Positions 37,755 through 47,273 of a DNA stretch of 58,512 nt are shown piece by piece. The notes under the pieces are model-generated. The model did not search any database. It saw only the letters and a program-made list of their open reading frames with translations, and was not told the DNA's origin. Positions within the stretch are counted from its first letter, which is position 1. The number at the start of each line of letters is the position of its first letter. Location: NCBI RefSeq assembly GCF_025506355.1, contig NZ_JANZYP010000066.1, positions 1 through 58,512 on the forward strand, read 5' to 3'. The position numbers and the translations under genes were made by a program. Source of the stretch: Sphaerisporangium corydalis. GTDB taxonomy: Bacteria; Actinomycetota; Actinomycetes; Streptosporangiales; Streptosporangiaceae.

Positions 37755-38980
37755 GCGAGGCCCTCCTTCCAGGGGAGCCGCACGGTCAGCTCCGTGCCGC
37801 CGTCCGGCCCGCCGCGCACGTCCAGGCTCCCGCCCGCCTGCTCCACGCGGGCCCGCATGGCACGCAGGCCGTACCCGCCGGCGGGCGGCGGGGTGCCGAA
37901 GCCCTTCCCGTCGTCCCGGACGCGCAGCACCACCTCGTGCCCGCCGTACTTCAGGGCGACCGACGCGCGCGAGGCCGCCGCGTGCTTGCGCACGTTCGCC
38001 AGCCCTTCCTGCGAGGCCCGGATCAGCACCACCTCCAAAGCGGGCGGCAGCGCCCGGGACACCCCGGACGTCGTGAACGTCACCGGCATGCCGAACTCCT
38101 CGCCCAGCCGGGCGGCGATCCTGCCCAGCGCCTCGTCCAGGGTGGACCCGTCGAGCGGCGCCGGGCTCAGGGCGGCGATCAGCCCGCGCGCCTCGCCGAG
38201 GCCCTCGCGGGCGGTGCGCATGGCCAGCGCCAGGTGCCTGGCGGGGTCGTCCTGCGCCTCGGCGGCCTGGATGAGCATGATGACGCTGGTGAACCCCTGG
38301 GCGAGCGTGTCGTGGATCTCACCGGCCAGCCGTTCGCGCTCGGCCAGCGCGCCCCGCTCGCGCGAGAGCCGCTCCACCTCGGCCCGGCTGGCGGACAGCT
38401 CCTCGATCAGCTCGGCGCGCCCGGCGCTCTGGTGGATGATCCGGGTCACCCAGGGGCCGAACACCATGGCGAACGTGACCGCCATCGCGCTGGTCGCGAG
38501 GAAGCCGAGCACCGCCGCCGGGTCCACCTCAGGGCCGATCACGAAGCGGATGGCCGGCGCGGTGTTCAGCAGGAGCACGGCGGCCAGGGCCCAGCCGGAC
38601 TCCAGCAGCATGAACGCCTGCGGGCACAGCGCGAACAGCGCGAACGACGAGGCCGGCGCGATGATCGTGGCCGGGATGAACGCCGCCGCTATGACGGCGG
38701 CGTAGACGAGCCCGGCCCGCAGGTCGTGGTGTTCCCCGGTGATCGCCGGGCGCCCGGCGGCGAGGTAGGCGGCGGCGCACACCACGAGCAGGATGACCGC
38801 GACCACCTTGCCGCCCGGCCGGGGAGTGCCGTCGATCATCACCAGGACGACGGTGACCAGGAAGGCCGTGAGAAAGAGGATCTCCCAGCCGCGGAACGCC
38901 TCCCAGGCGTGGTCGTCGGGGTCGGTGGACCGCCGCCGCGCGCGGAAAGCGCGCGGCGGGGAGCCGCCGGTGGGGCTCAT
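37751..38980 (-). CDS. sensor histidine kinase, HisKA_3 type
   Basis: A 409-aa membrane kinase starting at ATG 38980, which overlaps the permease stop; the frame is open further upstream but that part lies inside the permease. Five or six hydrophobic segments at ~30-175 form the sensor. After a short coiled coil, the phosphorylated histidine is H223 in AGEIHDTLAQGF. The ATPase part has EGLANVRKHAAAS (N-box) and VRDDGKGFG (G-box). DesK-like architecture; partner of the downstream regulator. Confidence 0.93.
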   Translation of the reverse strand: MSPTGGSPPRAFRARRRSTDPDDHAWEAFRGWEILFLTAFLVTVVLVMIDGTPRPGGKVVAVILLVVCAAAYLAAGRPAITGEHHDLRAGLVYAAVIAAAFIPATIIAPASSFALFALCPQAFMLLESGWALAAVLLLNTAPAIRFVIGPEVDPAAVLGFLATSAMAVTFAMVFGPWVTRIIHQSAGRAELIEELSASRAEVERLSRERGALAERERLAGEIHDTLAQGFTSVIMLIQAAEAQDDPARHLALAMRTAREGLGEARGLIAALSPAPLDGSTLDEALGRIAARLGEEFGMPVTFTTSGVSRALPPALEVVLIRASQEGLANVRKHAAASRASVALKYGGHEVVLRVRDDGKGFGTPPPAGGYGLRAMRARVEQAGGSLDVRGGPDGGTELTVRLPWKEGLA

Positions 38981-39807
38981 CCGTCGCGGCGGCTCTTCCA
39001 GCGGAACGTCGTCAGGCACAGGACAAGACCTCCGGCCACCCACGCTGCCAGTACCAGGGCCACGCGGTCCAGTTCGTAGGAGCCGGTCAGCTCCAGGGCG
39101 GCCCCCGCGTCGCCCAGGAACACCGACCGGAAACCCTGGCACATCCACTTCAGGGGGAACAGCGAGGAGACGTTGATCAGCCATTCCGGGAGCTGGGTCA
39201 CCGGGATGAACACCCCCGAGATGAACTGCAGCACCACGAACGGCATGCTGATCACCGCCGTCGCGCTCCTCGCGGACCTGGGCAGGCTGCTGACCGCGAT
39301 CCCGAGCAGCGCCGACCCGGTGATGCCGAGCAGGAACACCCAGGCGAAGGTGAACCAGGGCCCCGGCGCCGACGGGAGCGTCAGGTCGAACGCGACCACC
39401 CCCACGGCGAGCAGGATCGCCACTTCGAGCACGGCCACCGCGAGGACGTTCACGATCTTCCCGAGGAAGTACGCGCTGCGCGGCAGGGGAGTGCCGGCCA
39501 GGCGCTTGAGCGTGCCGTCGTCCCGGTCGACGGCGATGCCGATGCCGAGGTTCTGGAAGCTCGCGCTCATCACCCCCGCGCCGATCAGGCCGGCGGTGTA
39601 GAGCTGGGAGACCGTGAGCGGGCCGCCCTCCAGCGTTCCGCTGAAGATCGACCCGAAGATGCCGAGCAGGATGATCGGGAAGGCGAAGGTGAAGACCACG
39701 GCGTCCCGCTCGCGGAAGAACATCACGGTCTCGACGACGCCCCGCGACCACCCGGCGGCGACGACCGACGGCAGCCGGCCCTCGGCCGGTGCGGCGGCGG
39801 TACTCAT
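38977..39807 (-). CDS. ABC-2 type transporter permease
   Basis: A 276-aa permease with about six membrane helices. The sequence FFRERDAVVFTFAFPIILLGIFGSIF near the N-terminus and FISGVFIPVTQLPEWL before the last helices are typical of ABC-2 drug exporters. It starts at ATG 39807, overlapping the ATPase stop, and overlaps the kinase start at its end. Probably exports a drug, lipid or peptide sensed by the kinase. Confidence 0.92.
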   Translation of the reverse strand: MSTAAAPAEGRLPSVVAAGWSRGVVETVMFFRERDAVVFTFAFPIILLGIFGSIFSGTLEGGPLTVSQLYTAGLIGAGVMSASFQNLGIGIAVDRDDGTLKRLAGTPLPRSAYFLGKIVNVLAVAVLEVAILLAVGVVAFDLTLPSAPGPWFTFAWVFLLGITGSALLGIAVSSLPRSARSATAVISMPFVVLQFISGVFIPVTQLPEWLINVSSLFPLKWMCQGFRSVFLGDAGAALELTGSYELDRVALVLAAWVAGGLVLCLTTFRWKSRRDG

Positions 39808-40700
39808 CGGACCCCCGCCACGGTGGCCGGGACGGTCCGCTCGGTGCGCGGTTCCGGTGGTGCCGAGCCGATGAGGCCGAGGTAGACGTCCTCCAGGGAC
39901 GGCCGGGTGACGGTGAGCTCGGGGACCTCGCCGCCGAACCGGGCGGTCAGCTCCAGCACCGCCCCGGTCGGGGCGCCGGTACGCAGGACCTTGCGCTCAC
40001 CCCCGTCGAGCCAGCTCACCGTGGCCTCGGCCGTCGCGCGCCCGCCGAGCGTGGCGGGCTCGCCCTCGGCCACGATGCGCCCCTGGGCGATGACCGCGAC
40101 CCTACCGGCGAGCGCCTCGGCCTCGTCGAGGTAGTGGGTGGTCAGCACGATCGTGGTCCCGTCGTCGGCGAGGTCGCGGATCAGGTCCCAGAACCGGCGC
40201 CGCGCCTCGGGGTCGAACCCCGTCGTCGGCTCGTCCAGGAACAGCAGCTCGGGGTTGCCCACCACCCCGAGCGCCACGTCGACCCGCCGCCGCTGGCCAC
40301 CGGAGAGCTGCCGGACGCGGGTGCCCGCCTTCTCCGTCAGCCCGACCCTGGCGATCACCTCGTCGGGATCCCTGGGCCGGGGGTAGTACCCCGCGAAGTG
40401 CCGGACGGTCTCGCGGACCGTCAGTTCCGCGGTGTCGTTGGACGTCTGCAGGACGATGCCGACGCGGCTGCGCCAGAGCCGGGTGGGGCGGCCGGGATCG
40501 ACGCCCAGCACGCTCACCTCTCCCGCGTCCCTGTCGCGGTACCCCTCCAGGATCTCCACCGTGGTCGACTTCCCCGCGCCGTTCGGCCCGAGTATGGCGA
40601 ACACCTCGCCGGACTGGATGTCCAGGTCGATGCCGTCCACCGCCCGCACGTCGCCGTACCGCTTGGTGAGGCCGCTGACCTTCACCGCTGTTCCCGTCAT
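39804..40700 (-). CDS. ABC transporter ATP-binding protein
   Basis: A 298-aa ATPase of the DrrA/ABC-2 drug exporter group. ATG 40700 is chosen: GGAGC is upstream and the family N-terminus AVKVSGLTKRYGDVRAVDGIDL begins there. Walker A is GPNGAGKST, the signature is QLSGGQRRR and Walker B is LLFLDEPTTGFD. A C-terminal ~80-residue extension follows. First gene of a four-gene operon with 4-nt overlaps at every junction. Confidence 0.95.
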   Translation of the reverse strand: MTGTAVKVSGLTKRYGDVRAVDGIDLDIQSGEVFAILGPNGAGKSTTVEILEGYRDRDAGEVSVLGVDPGRPTRLWRSRVGIVLQTSNDTAELTVRETVRHFAGYYPRPRDPDEVIARVGLTEKAGTRVRQLSGGQRRRVDVALGVVGNPELLFLDEPTTGFDPEARRRFWDLIRDLADDGTTIVLTTHYLDEAEALAGRVAVIAQGRIVAEGEPATLGGRATAEATVSWLDGGERKVLRTGAPTGAVLELTARFGGEVPELTVTRPSLEDVYLGLIGSAPPEPRTERTVPATVAGVR

Positions 40701-40814
40701 GCTCCGATCATCGGGACCGCGCGGCCCGCGCGGCACCATCGAGGAGCCGACCCCGCTGTCCACCGTTCGGTGGATGCGCGGGGACGCTGTCCGGGGGCGG
40801 GCGGGGGACGCCGG

Positions 40815-42098
40815 TCAGCTCGTGGTGCCGAGGGAGCAGCCGGGGAAGTCCCTGGACTCGTCGAGGTCGGACAGCAGCGCCGCCCATTGGCCGCCGACGA
40901 TGTCCAGGCCGTACAGCCTGGCGGTGTCCAGGGCGTTGGCGCCGAGCGTGCGGCGCAGCTCCTCGTCCTCGATCAGCCGGCCGATGCCCGCCGCCAGCGC
41001 GCCGGCCTTCTTCGAGCGGATGAGCAGGCCGTCGTGCCCGTCGGTGATGATCTCCCGGGGGCCGTGCGGGCAGTCGAAGCTGACCACCGGCACCCCCTTG
41101 CTCATGGCCTCCAGGATCGTCATCCCGAACCCCTCGTAGCGTGAGCTGACCGCGTAGACGGAGGCCTTGGACAGCTCGACGCCGATCTCCGGGGTGCTGC
41201 CCATCAGGAAGACACTGCCGGTCAGGCCGGCGTCCTCGATGCGCTTCTGGAGCCTCTCCTCCCGTTCGGGCAGGCCGCCGCCGTAGATGCGCAGCACCCA
41301 GCCGGGGTGCGCCGCGGCCACCGTCTTCCAGGCGTTGACCATCCGGTCGAAGCCCTTGGCCCACACGATGCGGCCGATGCCGACGACGACCTTCTCCTCC
41401 AGCGAGGAGACGTCGCCCGCGAGCTCGGGGATGGCGTTCGGGATGCGCAGGAGGCGCTTGGGCGGATTGGCGCGCAGCGTCTTGCCGTAGTCCTTCAGGT
41501 CGGCCTCGGTGAGCGTGGCGAACGCGTCGAGCCTGCCGTACCGCCGCTTGATCGCGGCCTGCAGCTCGGGTCCGTGGGACTCCAGCGTGACGTGCTCCTG
41601 GCCGATCGTGATCACCTCGGGCGGCGCGAACAGGCCGAGGGCGAGGTTGAAGCCGGGCCGCGTCCCGATGACCACGCCCCCGCGCAGCGACCGCAGGTAG
41701 CGGACCAGCCGCAGGTCCGTGAGCAGGGTGTTGCTGAGGTAGGCCTTCTCCTCCTTGGGGACCAGCCTGCTGGGACGGCGGGAGAGGAACTCCGCGATCC
41801 GCCCGCGCGGCGCCGTCCTGTCGTCCAGGAAGGTGATCCGCACCCCCGGGGGCATCTCGAAGAACGGTTCCTCGACCACGCGCACGAGGCTGACGATCTC
41901 CACCTCGCGCTCCCGTGCGAGGTAGAGGGCGAGGTTCAGCACCGTGCGGATCGTGCCGCCCATGCCGTTGACGTGTAACAGCAGGATGCGCACCGTCTTG
42001 GTGTCCCGTGGCGCCGCCCTGCGGGCCCTTCGCCTGTTGGCCAGTTCGAGCAGCCCGACGGCGGCGCGGGCCACGGCCTGACGTCCCCTCCTCAACAC
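40815..42098 (-). CDS. GT4-family glycosyltransferase
   Basis: A 427-aa retaining glycosyltransferase of the GT-B fold. A basic N-terminus precedes VRILLLHVNGMGGTIRTVLNLALYLA, the acceptor-side glycine loop. The C-terminal donor domain contains VVVGIGRIVWAKGFDRMV and the E-x7-E motif in SSRYEGFGMTILEAMSKGVPVVSFDCPHGPREII. This resembles poly(glycerol/ribitol-phosphate) glycosyltransferases such as TagE-like enzymes, so a wall polymer is a plausible acceptor. Stands alone on the minus strand. Confidence 0.9.
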   Translation of the reverse strand: MLRRGRQAVARAAVGLLELANRRRARRAAPRDTKTVRILLLHVNGMGGTIRTVLNLALYLAREREVEIVSLVRVVEEPFFEMPPGVRITFLDDRTAPRGRIAEFLSRRPSRLVPKEEKAYLSNTLLTDLRLVRYLRSLRGGVVIGTRPGFNLALGLFAPPEVITIGQEHVTLESHGPELQAAIKRRYGRLDAFATLTEADLKDYGKTLRANPPKRLLRIPNAIPELAGDVSSLEEKVVVGIGRIVWAKGFDRMVNAWKTVAAAHPGWVLRIYGGGLPEREERLQKRIEDAGLTGSVFLMGSTPEIGVELSKASVYAVSSRYEGFGMTILEAMSKGVPVVSFDCPHGPREIITDGHDGLLIRSKKAGALAAGIGRLIEDEELRRTLGANALDTARLYGLDIVGGQWAALLSDLDESRDFPGCSLGTTS

Positions 42099-42356
42099 GC
42101 TGTAGACCCCTTGAGTGATGAAGTCATGGTTATGCCCCTCGCAGTGTCATATGCCATGGATCGCCGGGAGCACGCCTAACCCGAAGTGAGAGTAGTGAGT
42201 CACTCCACAGTGGAAGGTAAGAATTCGGTTAGCGCGCTGTTCCCCAAACCCCCGTATTTATGGTCTAGACGTCAGGAGACCGGGGGAAAGTTGCCCCGTT
42301 TTCGCATTAATTCGCTGAGTAATCGATCGCTCACGAACAAGATCCGGATTTATCGC

Positions 42357-42378
42357 TGTACCTACTGGTATGTACAAT
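42357..42378 (+). promoter_or_regulatory. putative TetR operator over the -10 box
   Basis: TGTAC/GTACA (42357-42361 and 42372-42376) flank a second dyad, TACC-TACT-GGTA (42359-42370). A TACAAT -10 box sits at 42373-42378, 6 nt before the ATG at 42385. Repressor binding here would block RNA polymerase, the usual autoregulation of TetR genes. Confidence 0.55.
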
Positions 42379-42384
42379 CGGACG

Positions 42385-42954
42385 ATGGACACCATGGAGC
42401 GCCTGATCCGGAGCACTCAGGAGCTGCTCTGGGAGCGCGGGTACGTGGGCACCAGCCCCAAGGCGATCCAGCGCCGGGCCGAGGCCGGGCAGGGCAGCAT
42501 GTACCACCACTTCGACGGCAAGCCGGGCCTGGCGCTCGCGGCCGTACGGCGGAGCGCCGGGGAACTGCGGGCCGAGGCGGAGGCGCGGTTCTCCGCGCCC
42601 GGCACGGCGATCGAGCGGATCACGGCCTACCTGCTGCGCGAGCGCGAGGTGCTGCGCGGCTGCCCGATCGGGCGGCTGGCCCAGGACCCCGACATCGTCG
42701 CAAGCGAGGAGCTCCGCCGCCCGCTGGAGGAGACGTTCGCGTGGCTGCGCGGCCGGCTCGCCGGGGTGCTCGCCGAGGGGCGGGCGCGTGGCGAGCTCTC
42801 CGACGGGCTGGTGCCCGAGGAGGTGGCCGCCACCATCGTGGCCGTCCTCCAGGGAGGGTACGTGGTGGCCCGCGCGGCCGGTTCCGCGGAACCGTTCGAC
42901 CAGGCGGTCGGCGGTCTCCTCGCGTTACTCCGCGCCCACGTCACCCTCTCCTGA
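42385..42954 (+). CDS. TetR-family regulator
   Basis: A 189-aa transcription factor with N-terminal helix-turn-helix GYVGTSPKAIQRRAEAGQGSMYHHFDGKPGLALAAV. ATG 42385 is preferred; the in-frame ATG at 42370 lies inside the operator. No Shine-Dalgarno is seen, and the -10 box directly upstream suggests a leaderless mRNA. The protein GCPIGRLAQDPDIVASEELRRPLEETF is like the YcdC/LmrA-type group. It sits 88 bp before the DUF4865 gene, which is often paired with such regulators. Confidence 0.92.
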   Translation: MDTMERLIRSTQELLWERGYVGTSPKAIQRRAEAGQGSMYHHFDGKPGLALAAVRRSAGELRAEAEARFSAPGTAIERITAYLLREREVLRGCPIGRLAQDPDIVASEELRRPLEETFAWLRGRLAGVLAEGRARGELSDGLVPEEVAATIVAVLQGGYVVARAAGSAEPFDQAVGGLLALLRAHVTLS

Positions 42955-43042
42955 CCATTCGGGCCCGCCCCGCCGATATCCGGCCGCCCCTCCGGAATTC
43001 GCCTACATGCCCATATATCGGACTCTGAGTGGAGAGTGGGAA

Positions 43043-43663
43043 ATGCAGGTCATGCAGTATGAAATAACGCTGCCCGCCGATTACGACATGGGAGTGATCC
43101 GGCATCGGGTCGCGACCAGAGGACCGGCGCTCGACGCCTTTCCCGGGCTCGGCCTCAAGGCGTACGTGATCCGCGAGCGCGGCGTCGACGGCTCGCCGGT
43201 CAACCAGTACGCCCCGTTCTACCTGTGGACCTCCCCGAGGGGGATGAACGCCTTCCTGTGGGGCGACGGGTTCCGCGGGCTCAGCGCCGACTTCGGGCGC
43301 CCCGCCGTCCGTCAGTGGACCGGCCTCGCCTTCGAGCGCGGCCCCGCCTTCGAGCAAGGACCCGGCTTCGAGCGCGGCCCCGGCTTCGGGGCGGCCCCGC
43401 GCGCCGCGTCCCGCTCGGCCGAGCGCGTCCCGCCCGGGACCGACCCGGCCGCCGCCGTCGAGCGCGCGGCCGACCGGCTGAAGGAGCTGGCCGCGACCCC
43501 CGGCGTCCACTCCACGGCGCTCGCGATCGACACCCACGCCTGGGAACTCGTCCATTTCACCCTCTGGGCGGACGCCGCACCCGACACCGCCCCCGACCGC
43601 TACACCGTCCTCCACCTCTCGGCCCCCGGCGCGGCCACCCTCGAAACGGGCCGGCACTGGTGA
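43043..43663 (+). CDS. DUF4865 family protein
   Basis: A 206-aa protein whose N-terminal half (MQYEITLPADYDMGVIRHRV...FPGLGLKAYVIRERGVDGSPVNQYAPFYLW...GMNAFLWGDGF) is the DUF4865 family. ATG 43043 follows GGAGAGTGGG; ATG 43052 is an alternative. A short Phe-Glu-x-Gly-Pro repeat (about residues 103-120) separates it from a C-terminal half with DTHAWELVHFTLWAD. Members are often next to TetR genes and annotated as monooxygenase-like or unknown. Probably the target of the upstream regulator. Confidence 0.85.
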   Translation: MQVMQYEITLPADYDMGVIRHRVATRGPALDAFPGLGLKAYVIRERGVDGSPVNQYAPFYLWTSPRGMNAFLWGDGFRGLSADFGRPAVRQWTGLAFERGPAFEQGPGFERGPGFGAAPRAASRSAERVPPGTDPAAAVERAADRLKELAATPGVHSTALAIDTHAWELVHFTLWADAAPDTAPDRYTVLHLSAPGAATLETGRHW

Positions 43664-43727
43664 CCCCCAGCGGTCGCACGAAGATGCCGATGTGAGCCCG
43701 AGCGGCTTACATGAGCGGCCCGAGCGG

Positions 43728-44387
43728 TCAGAAGAGGGTGTCGGTGCGTTCGATGCCGCGCAGGGCGTCGTAGTCGAGGGTGACGCAGCCGATGCCGCGG
43801 TCGACGGCGAGCACCCGCGCCTGCGGCCTGATCTCCTGGGCGGCGAAGACGCCCCTGACCGGCGCGAGGTGGGTGTCGCGGTTCAGCAGTTCGAGGTAGC
43901 GCGTGAGCTGCTCGACGCCGTCGATGTCGCCCCGCCGCTTGATCTCGATGGCGATGGTGGCGCCGAGGTGGTCGCGGCAGAGGATGTCCACCGGCCCGAT
44001 CGCCGTGGGGTACTCCCGGCGGATCAGCGTCCAGCCCTCACCGAGGGTGTGGATGTGCTCGGCCAGCAGCTCCTGGAGGTGGGCCTCCACGCCGTCCTTC
44101 TGGAGCCCCGGGTCGACGCCCAGCTCGTGTGAGGAGTCGTGCAGGACCTCCTCGACCGTCAGGATCAGCCGCTCGCCCGTCTTGCCGTGCGTGACCGTCC
44201 AGGTGCCCCCGTCCTCGCGGAGCCGGCACGGAGGGTTCATCCAGTTGAGCGGCTTGAACGCCCGGTCATCAGCATGAATCGACACCGAGCCGTCCGCTTT
44301 TATCAGGATAAGTCGAGGCGCCATCGGCAGGTGTGCCGTGAGCCGTCCCACGTAATCCACGCTGCATCGCGCGATGACCAGCCGCAT
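43728..44387 (-). CDS. nucS: mismatch endonuclease NucS/EndoMS
   Basis: A 219-aa nuclease giving non-canonical mismatch repair in actinobacteria, which lack MutS/MutL. ATG 44387 gives the conserved N-terminus [16 protein letters not shown]. The N-terminal half is the dimerisation/DNA-binding domain. The C-terminal RecB-like nuclease has D134 in GPVDILCRD and E148-x-K150 in [25 protein letters not shown] follows. Length and motifs are standard; it works with the sliding clamp. Convergent with the DUF4865 gene. Confidence 0.95.
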   Translation of the reverse strand: MRLVIARCSVDYVGRLTAHLPMAPRLILIKADGSVSIHADDRAFKPLNWMNPPCRLREDGGTWTVTHGKTGERLILTVEEVLHDSSHELGVDPGLQKDGVEAHLQELLAEHIHTLGEGWTLIRREYPTAIGPVDILCRDHLGATIAIEIKRRGDIDGVEQLTRYLELLNRDTHLAPVRGVFAAQEIRPQARVLAVDRGIGCVTLDYDALRGIERTDTLF

Positions 44388-44544
44388 GAGCGCCAACCCT
44401 ACCGTCCGCCCCGGCGCGGCCGGGCGGCCTTCGAGGGGTGGGGAGGGCGGGGGAGGATGTGCGGGGGATGCCGACGGGGCGTTTTGGGGTGGTGGTGTGC
44501 TCTCTGGGAGACTGGGGCGGGCAACGGGGGACAGGGAGGGCATG

Positions 44545-46017
44545 ATGGCACGCGAGTTCGGGACCGTCGGGGTCGTCGGTCTCGGCACCATGGGTGCCGG
44601 CATCGCCGAGGTGTTCGCCCGCGCCGGGCTCGGCGTGGTCGGCGTCGAGGCGGACAAGGCGGCGCTCGCGCGCGGCCGCGACCACATGCGCACGTCCCTG
44701 GACCGGGCCGTGAGCCGGGGCAGGGCGACCGAGGCCGAACGCGACGAGGCGCTCGGGCGGGTGCGGTTCACCGGCTCCCTGGACGACCTGCGGGACGCGG
44801 ACCTGGTCGTCGAGGCGATCCCCGAGATCATGGACCTCAAGAGCGCCCTGTTCGCCGACCTCGACCGGATCTGCGGGCCCGGGACCGTGCTCGCGACGAA
44901 CACCTCCTCCCTGTCGGTCACCGCCATCGCGGCCACGACGACCCGGCCGGGCCGGGTCGTCGGCATGCACTTCTTCAACCCCGCCCCGGTGATGAGGCTG
45001 GTCGAGGTCGTGGGCACCGTCGTCACCGAGGACGGGCTGACCGGCGCGGTCGCCGCGCTCGCCCGGCGGCTCGGCAGGACCCCGGTGACCGTGGGGGACC
45101 GGGCGGGTTTCGTGGTCAACCGCCTGCTGCTGGCCTACCTCAACCACGCCGCGACGCTGCTGGAGCTCGGCGTCGCCTCCCAGGACGGCATCGACGTCGC
45201 GATGCGGCAGGGCGCGGGGCTGCCGATGGGCCCGTTCGCCCTGCTCGACCTGATCGGCCTGGACACCTCCGCCGAGATCTGCGAGGTGTTGTTCCAGGAG
45301 ACCCGCGACCGCGTCCACGCGCCGGCCCCCATCCTGCGCGAGCTGGTCGCCGGTGGGCTGCTCGGACGCAAGAGCGGGAAGGGGTTCGCCGCCCGCAGGG
45401 AGGCGGGCACCGGCGCCGTCCCCGCGCCGGCGAGCAAGCTGCGCGTGGCGTCGGTCCACGTCATGGGCGAGGGCGCCGAAGAGCTGTCGGCCCGGCTGAC
45501 CGCCGCAGGGTTCAAGGCGGGCGACCCGCGCGAGGCGGACGTCGTGATCTCGCTGTCCCGCGCGCCCGTCGTCGGGCACGCCGTGCGGCTGCCGCGTCCC
45601 GAGCGCCTCGTCGGGCTCCACCTGGCGGGCGAGGTGGCCGAGATCGTCTCCACGGTGCTGACCGCGCCCGAGGCGGCGCTGGCCGTGCAGGACCTGATCA
45701 AGGTGCTGGGCCTCACGCCGGTGCCGTGCGCGGACCGCGCCGGGTACGTGGTCGAGGCGCTGACCTACCCCTACCTCAACGACGCCGTGCGCATGTACGA
45801 CTCCGGGTACGCCTCGATGGAGGACATCGACACCGCGATGCGGCTCGGCTGCGGTTACCCCGCCGGGCCGTTCGAGACGCTCGACACCCTGGGCCTGGCG
45901 GTCGTGCGCGACGGCCTGCGCGCCCTGTACGACGAGTACCGCGAGCCGTCATTCGCTCCCGCCCCGCTGCTCGACCGCCTGGTGGCCGTCGGGGTGACGA
46001 GCATCCGGGACAGGTGA
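44545..46017 (+). CDS. 3-hydroxyacyl-CoA dehydrogenase with duplicated C-terminal domain
   Basis: A 490-aa enzyme oxidising 3-hydroxyacyl-CoA in fatty-acid or aromatic degradation. ATG 44545 is spaced well from AGGGAGGG (ATG 44542 is too close). The Rossmann domain has [17 protein letters not shown], then [11 protein letters not shown] and [14 protein letters not shown] with the catalytic His. The first 3HCDH C-domain ([16 protein letters not shown]...[13 protein letters not shown]) is followed by a degenerate region and a second C-domain ([16 protein letters not shown]...[12 protein letters not shown]). PaaH-like architecture. Divergent from nucS. Confidence 0.93.
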   Translation: MAREFGTVGVVGLGTMGAGIAEVFARAGLGVVGVEADKAALARGRDHMRTSLDRAVSRGRATEAERDEALGRVRFTGSLDDLRDADLVVEAIPEIMDLKSALFADLDRICGPGTVLATNTSSLSVTAIAATTTRPGRVVGMHFFNPAPVMRLVEVVGTVVTEDGLTGAVAALARRLGRTPVTVGDRAGFVVNRLLLAYLNHAATLLELGVASQDGIDVAMRQGAGLPMGPFALLDLIGLDTSAEICEVLFQETRDRVHAPAPILRELVAGGLLGRKSGKGFAARREAGTGAVPAPASKLRVASVHVMGEGAEELSARLTAAGFKAGDPREADVVISLSRAPVVGHAVRLPRPERLVGLHLAGEVAEIVSTVLTAPEAALAVQDLIKVLGLTPVPCADRAGYVVEALTYPYLNDAVRMYDSGYASMEDIDTAMRLGCGYPAGPFETLDTLGLAVVRDGLRALYDEYREPSFAPAPLLDRLVAVGVTSIRDR

Positions 46018-46053
46018 CGGAAGAACACCGGAGACGTTGGCGTTCCTGCCGTT

Positions 46054-46389
46054 ATGAGCCCCCGCCGCGCCCGCCGACTGGACCCTTCCGACAAGGGCCG
46101 GCGTGGCGATCCCCGGCGCGGTGAGCCCGGCCGTCCGCTGGAGGGCGTCCTTCGGGGCATGGAGCGGGTGGAGGACTGGCCGGACGGCGAGTGGAAGGTG
46201 CGGAGGGTCTCCGGCGCGGGCACGGACAAGCTCTACCGGTGCCCCGGCTGCGACCACGAGATCCGCCCCGGCCTGCCGCACGTGGTCACCTGGCCCAACT
46301 GGACGGGCGGCGAGGACGAGCGGCGCCACTGGCACACGGCCTGCTGGGCCAAGCGGGCCGACCGGGGCCCCGGCCGCTCCCGGTACTGA
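46054..46389 (+). CDS. small actinobacterial zinc-knuckle protein
   Basis: A 111-aa conserved actinobacterial protein of unknown role. The N-terminus is basic and disordered. The core YRCPGCDHEIRPGLPHVVTWPNW...RRHWHTACW carries Cys63, Cys66, His76, His92/94 and Cys97, a likely zinc site. It is often misannotated as an ATP/GTP-binding protein, but no P-loop is present. ATG 46054; upstream of the hydrolase gene in the same direction. Confidence 0.8.
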   Translation: MSPRRARRLDPSDKGRRGDPRRGEPGRPLEGVLRGMERVEDWPDGEWKVRRVSGAGTDKLYRCPGCDHEIRPGLPHVVTWPNWTGGEDERRHWHTACWAKRADRGPGRSRY

Positions 46390-46490
46390 ACCGCCCACGC
46401 CTGACCGCCCGTACGCAGGACCGCTCGACGTCACCGATCCGTACGTACCGCTGGACCGCCCACGAGAGACCGCTACCTGAGGAGCCGGCA

Positions 46491-47195
46491 TTGGAGATTC
46501 GCTCGTCGACGGTTCTGCCCGCCCTGCGGGAGGACATCGAACTGCACACGGCCGACGGCCTGACGCTGGTGGGGGAGCTGGCGCTGCCCCCGGAGGGGCG
46601 CCCGGCCGCCACGCTGATCTGCCTGCACCCGCTTCCCACGGCCGAGGGCATGATGGACAGTCACGTGCTGCGCAAGGCGTCCTACCGGCTGCCCGCGCTC
46701 GCCGGGATCGCGGTGCTGCGCTTCAACACCCGGGGGACCACCTCGGACCGGGGGACCTCCGAGGGCGCCTTCGACGGCGGGGAGTCCGAGCGGTTCGACG
46801 TGGCCGCCGCGCTGGAGTACGCCGAGTTCCACGACCTGCCGGCTCCGTGGCTGCTCGGGTGGTCGTTCGGCACCGAGCTGGCGCTGAAGTGGGGGCGTGA
46901 CCCGCTCGTCCAGGGGGCGATCCTGCTGTCGCCGCCGCTGAGCCGGGCCACCGACGCCGACCTGGACGCCTGGGCGGAGTTCGGCCGCCCGCTGGTCGCG
47001 CTGGTCCCGGAGTTCGACGACTATCTGCGGCCGGAGGAGGCGCGGCGGCGGTTCGCCCGGGTCCCTGCGGCGGAGGTGGTGGGCGTGGACAACGCCAAGC
47101 ACCTGTGGGTGGGCGAGCCGTACGTGCGCATCGTGCTCGACGAGATCGTCAAGCACGTCAACCCGGCCGCGTACCCGCTGCCCACCGAGGCGTGA
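46491..47195 (+). CDS. alpha/beta hydrolase
   Basis: A 234-aa hydrolase of the dienelactone/short-chain type. TTG 46491 follows CTGAGGAGCC. The oxyanion part is LICLHPLPTAEG, the nucleophile elbow is GWSFG with Ser125, and the late histidine is in DNAKHLWVGEP. An acidic residue in VPEFDDYLRPEE may complete the triad. No signal peptide. Substrate unknown. Confidence 0.87.
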   Translation: MEIRSSTVLPALREDIELHTADGLTLVGELALPPEGRPAATLICLHPLPTAEGMMDSHVLRKASYRLPALAGIAVLRFNTRGTTSDRGTSEGAFDGGESERFDVAAALEYAEFHDLPAPWLLGWSFGTELALKWGRDPLVQGAILLSPPLSRATDADLDAWAEFGRPLVALVPEFDDYLRPEEARRRFARVPAAEVVGVDNAKHLWVGEPYVRIVLDEIVKHVNPAAYPLPTEA

Positions 47196-47240
47196 CCGCC
47201 CGCCTCGGCCAAGGCATGTACGCCGGGCCGCCGATCCCCA

Positions 47241-47268
47241 TAGAATCTCGTTCGGTCTAGCGAGGAGG
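47241..47268 (+). promoter_or_regulatory. -10 box and ribosome site for the SDR gene
   Basis: TAGAAT at 47241-47246 is a consensus actinobacterial -10. GAGGAGG follows at about 47261-47267, just before the GTG. The -35 is weak. Confidence 0.45.
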
Positions 47269-47273
47269 CTGCC

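Noticed and set aside
46054..46389. ATP/GTP-binding annotation for the small zinc-knuckle protein
   Set aside because: No P-loop or other nucleotide motif is visible; Cys/His spacing argues for zinc.
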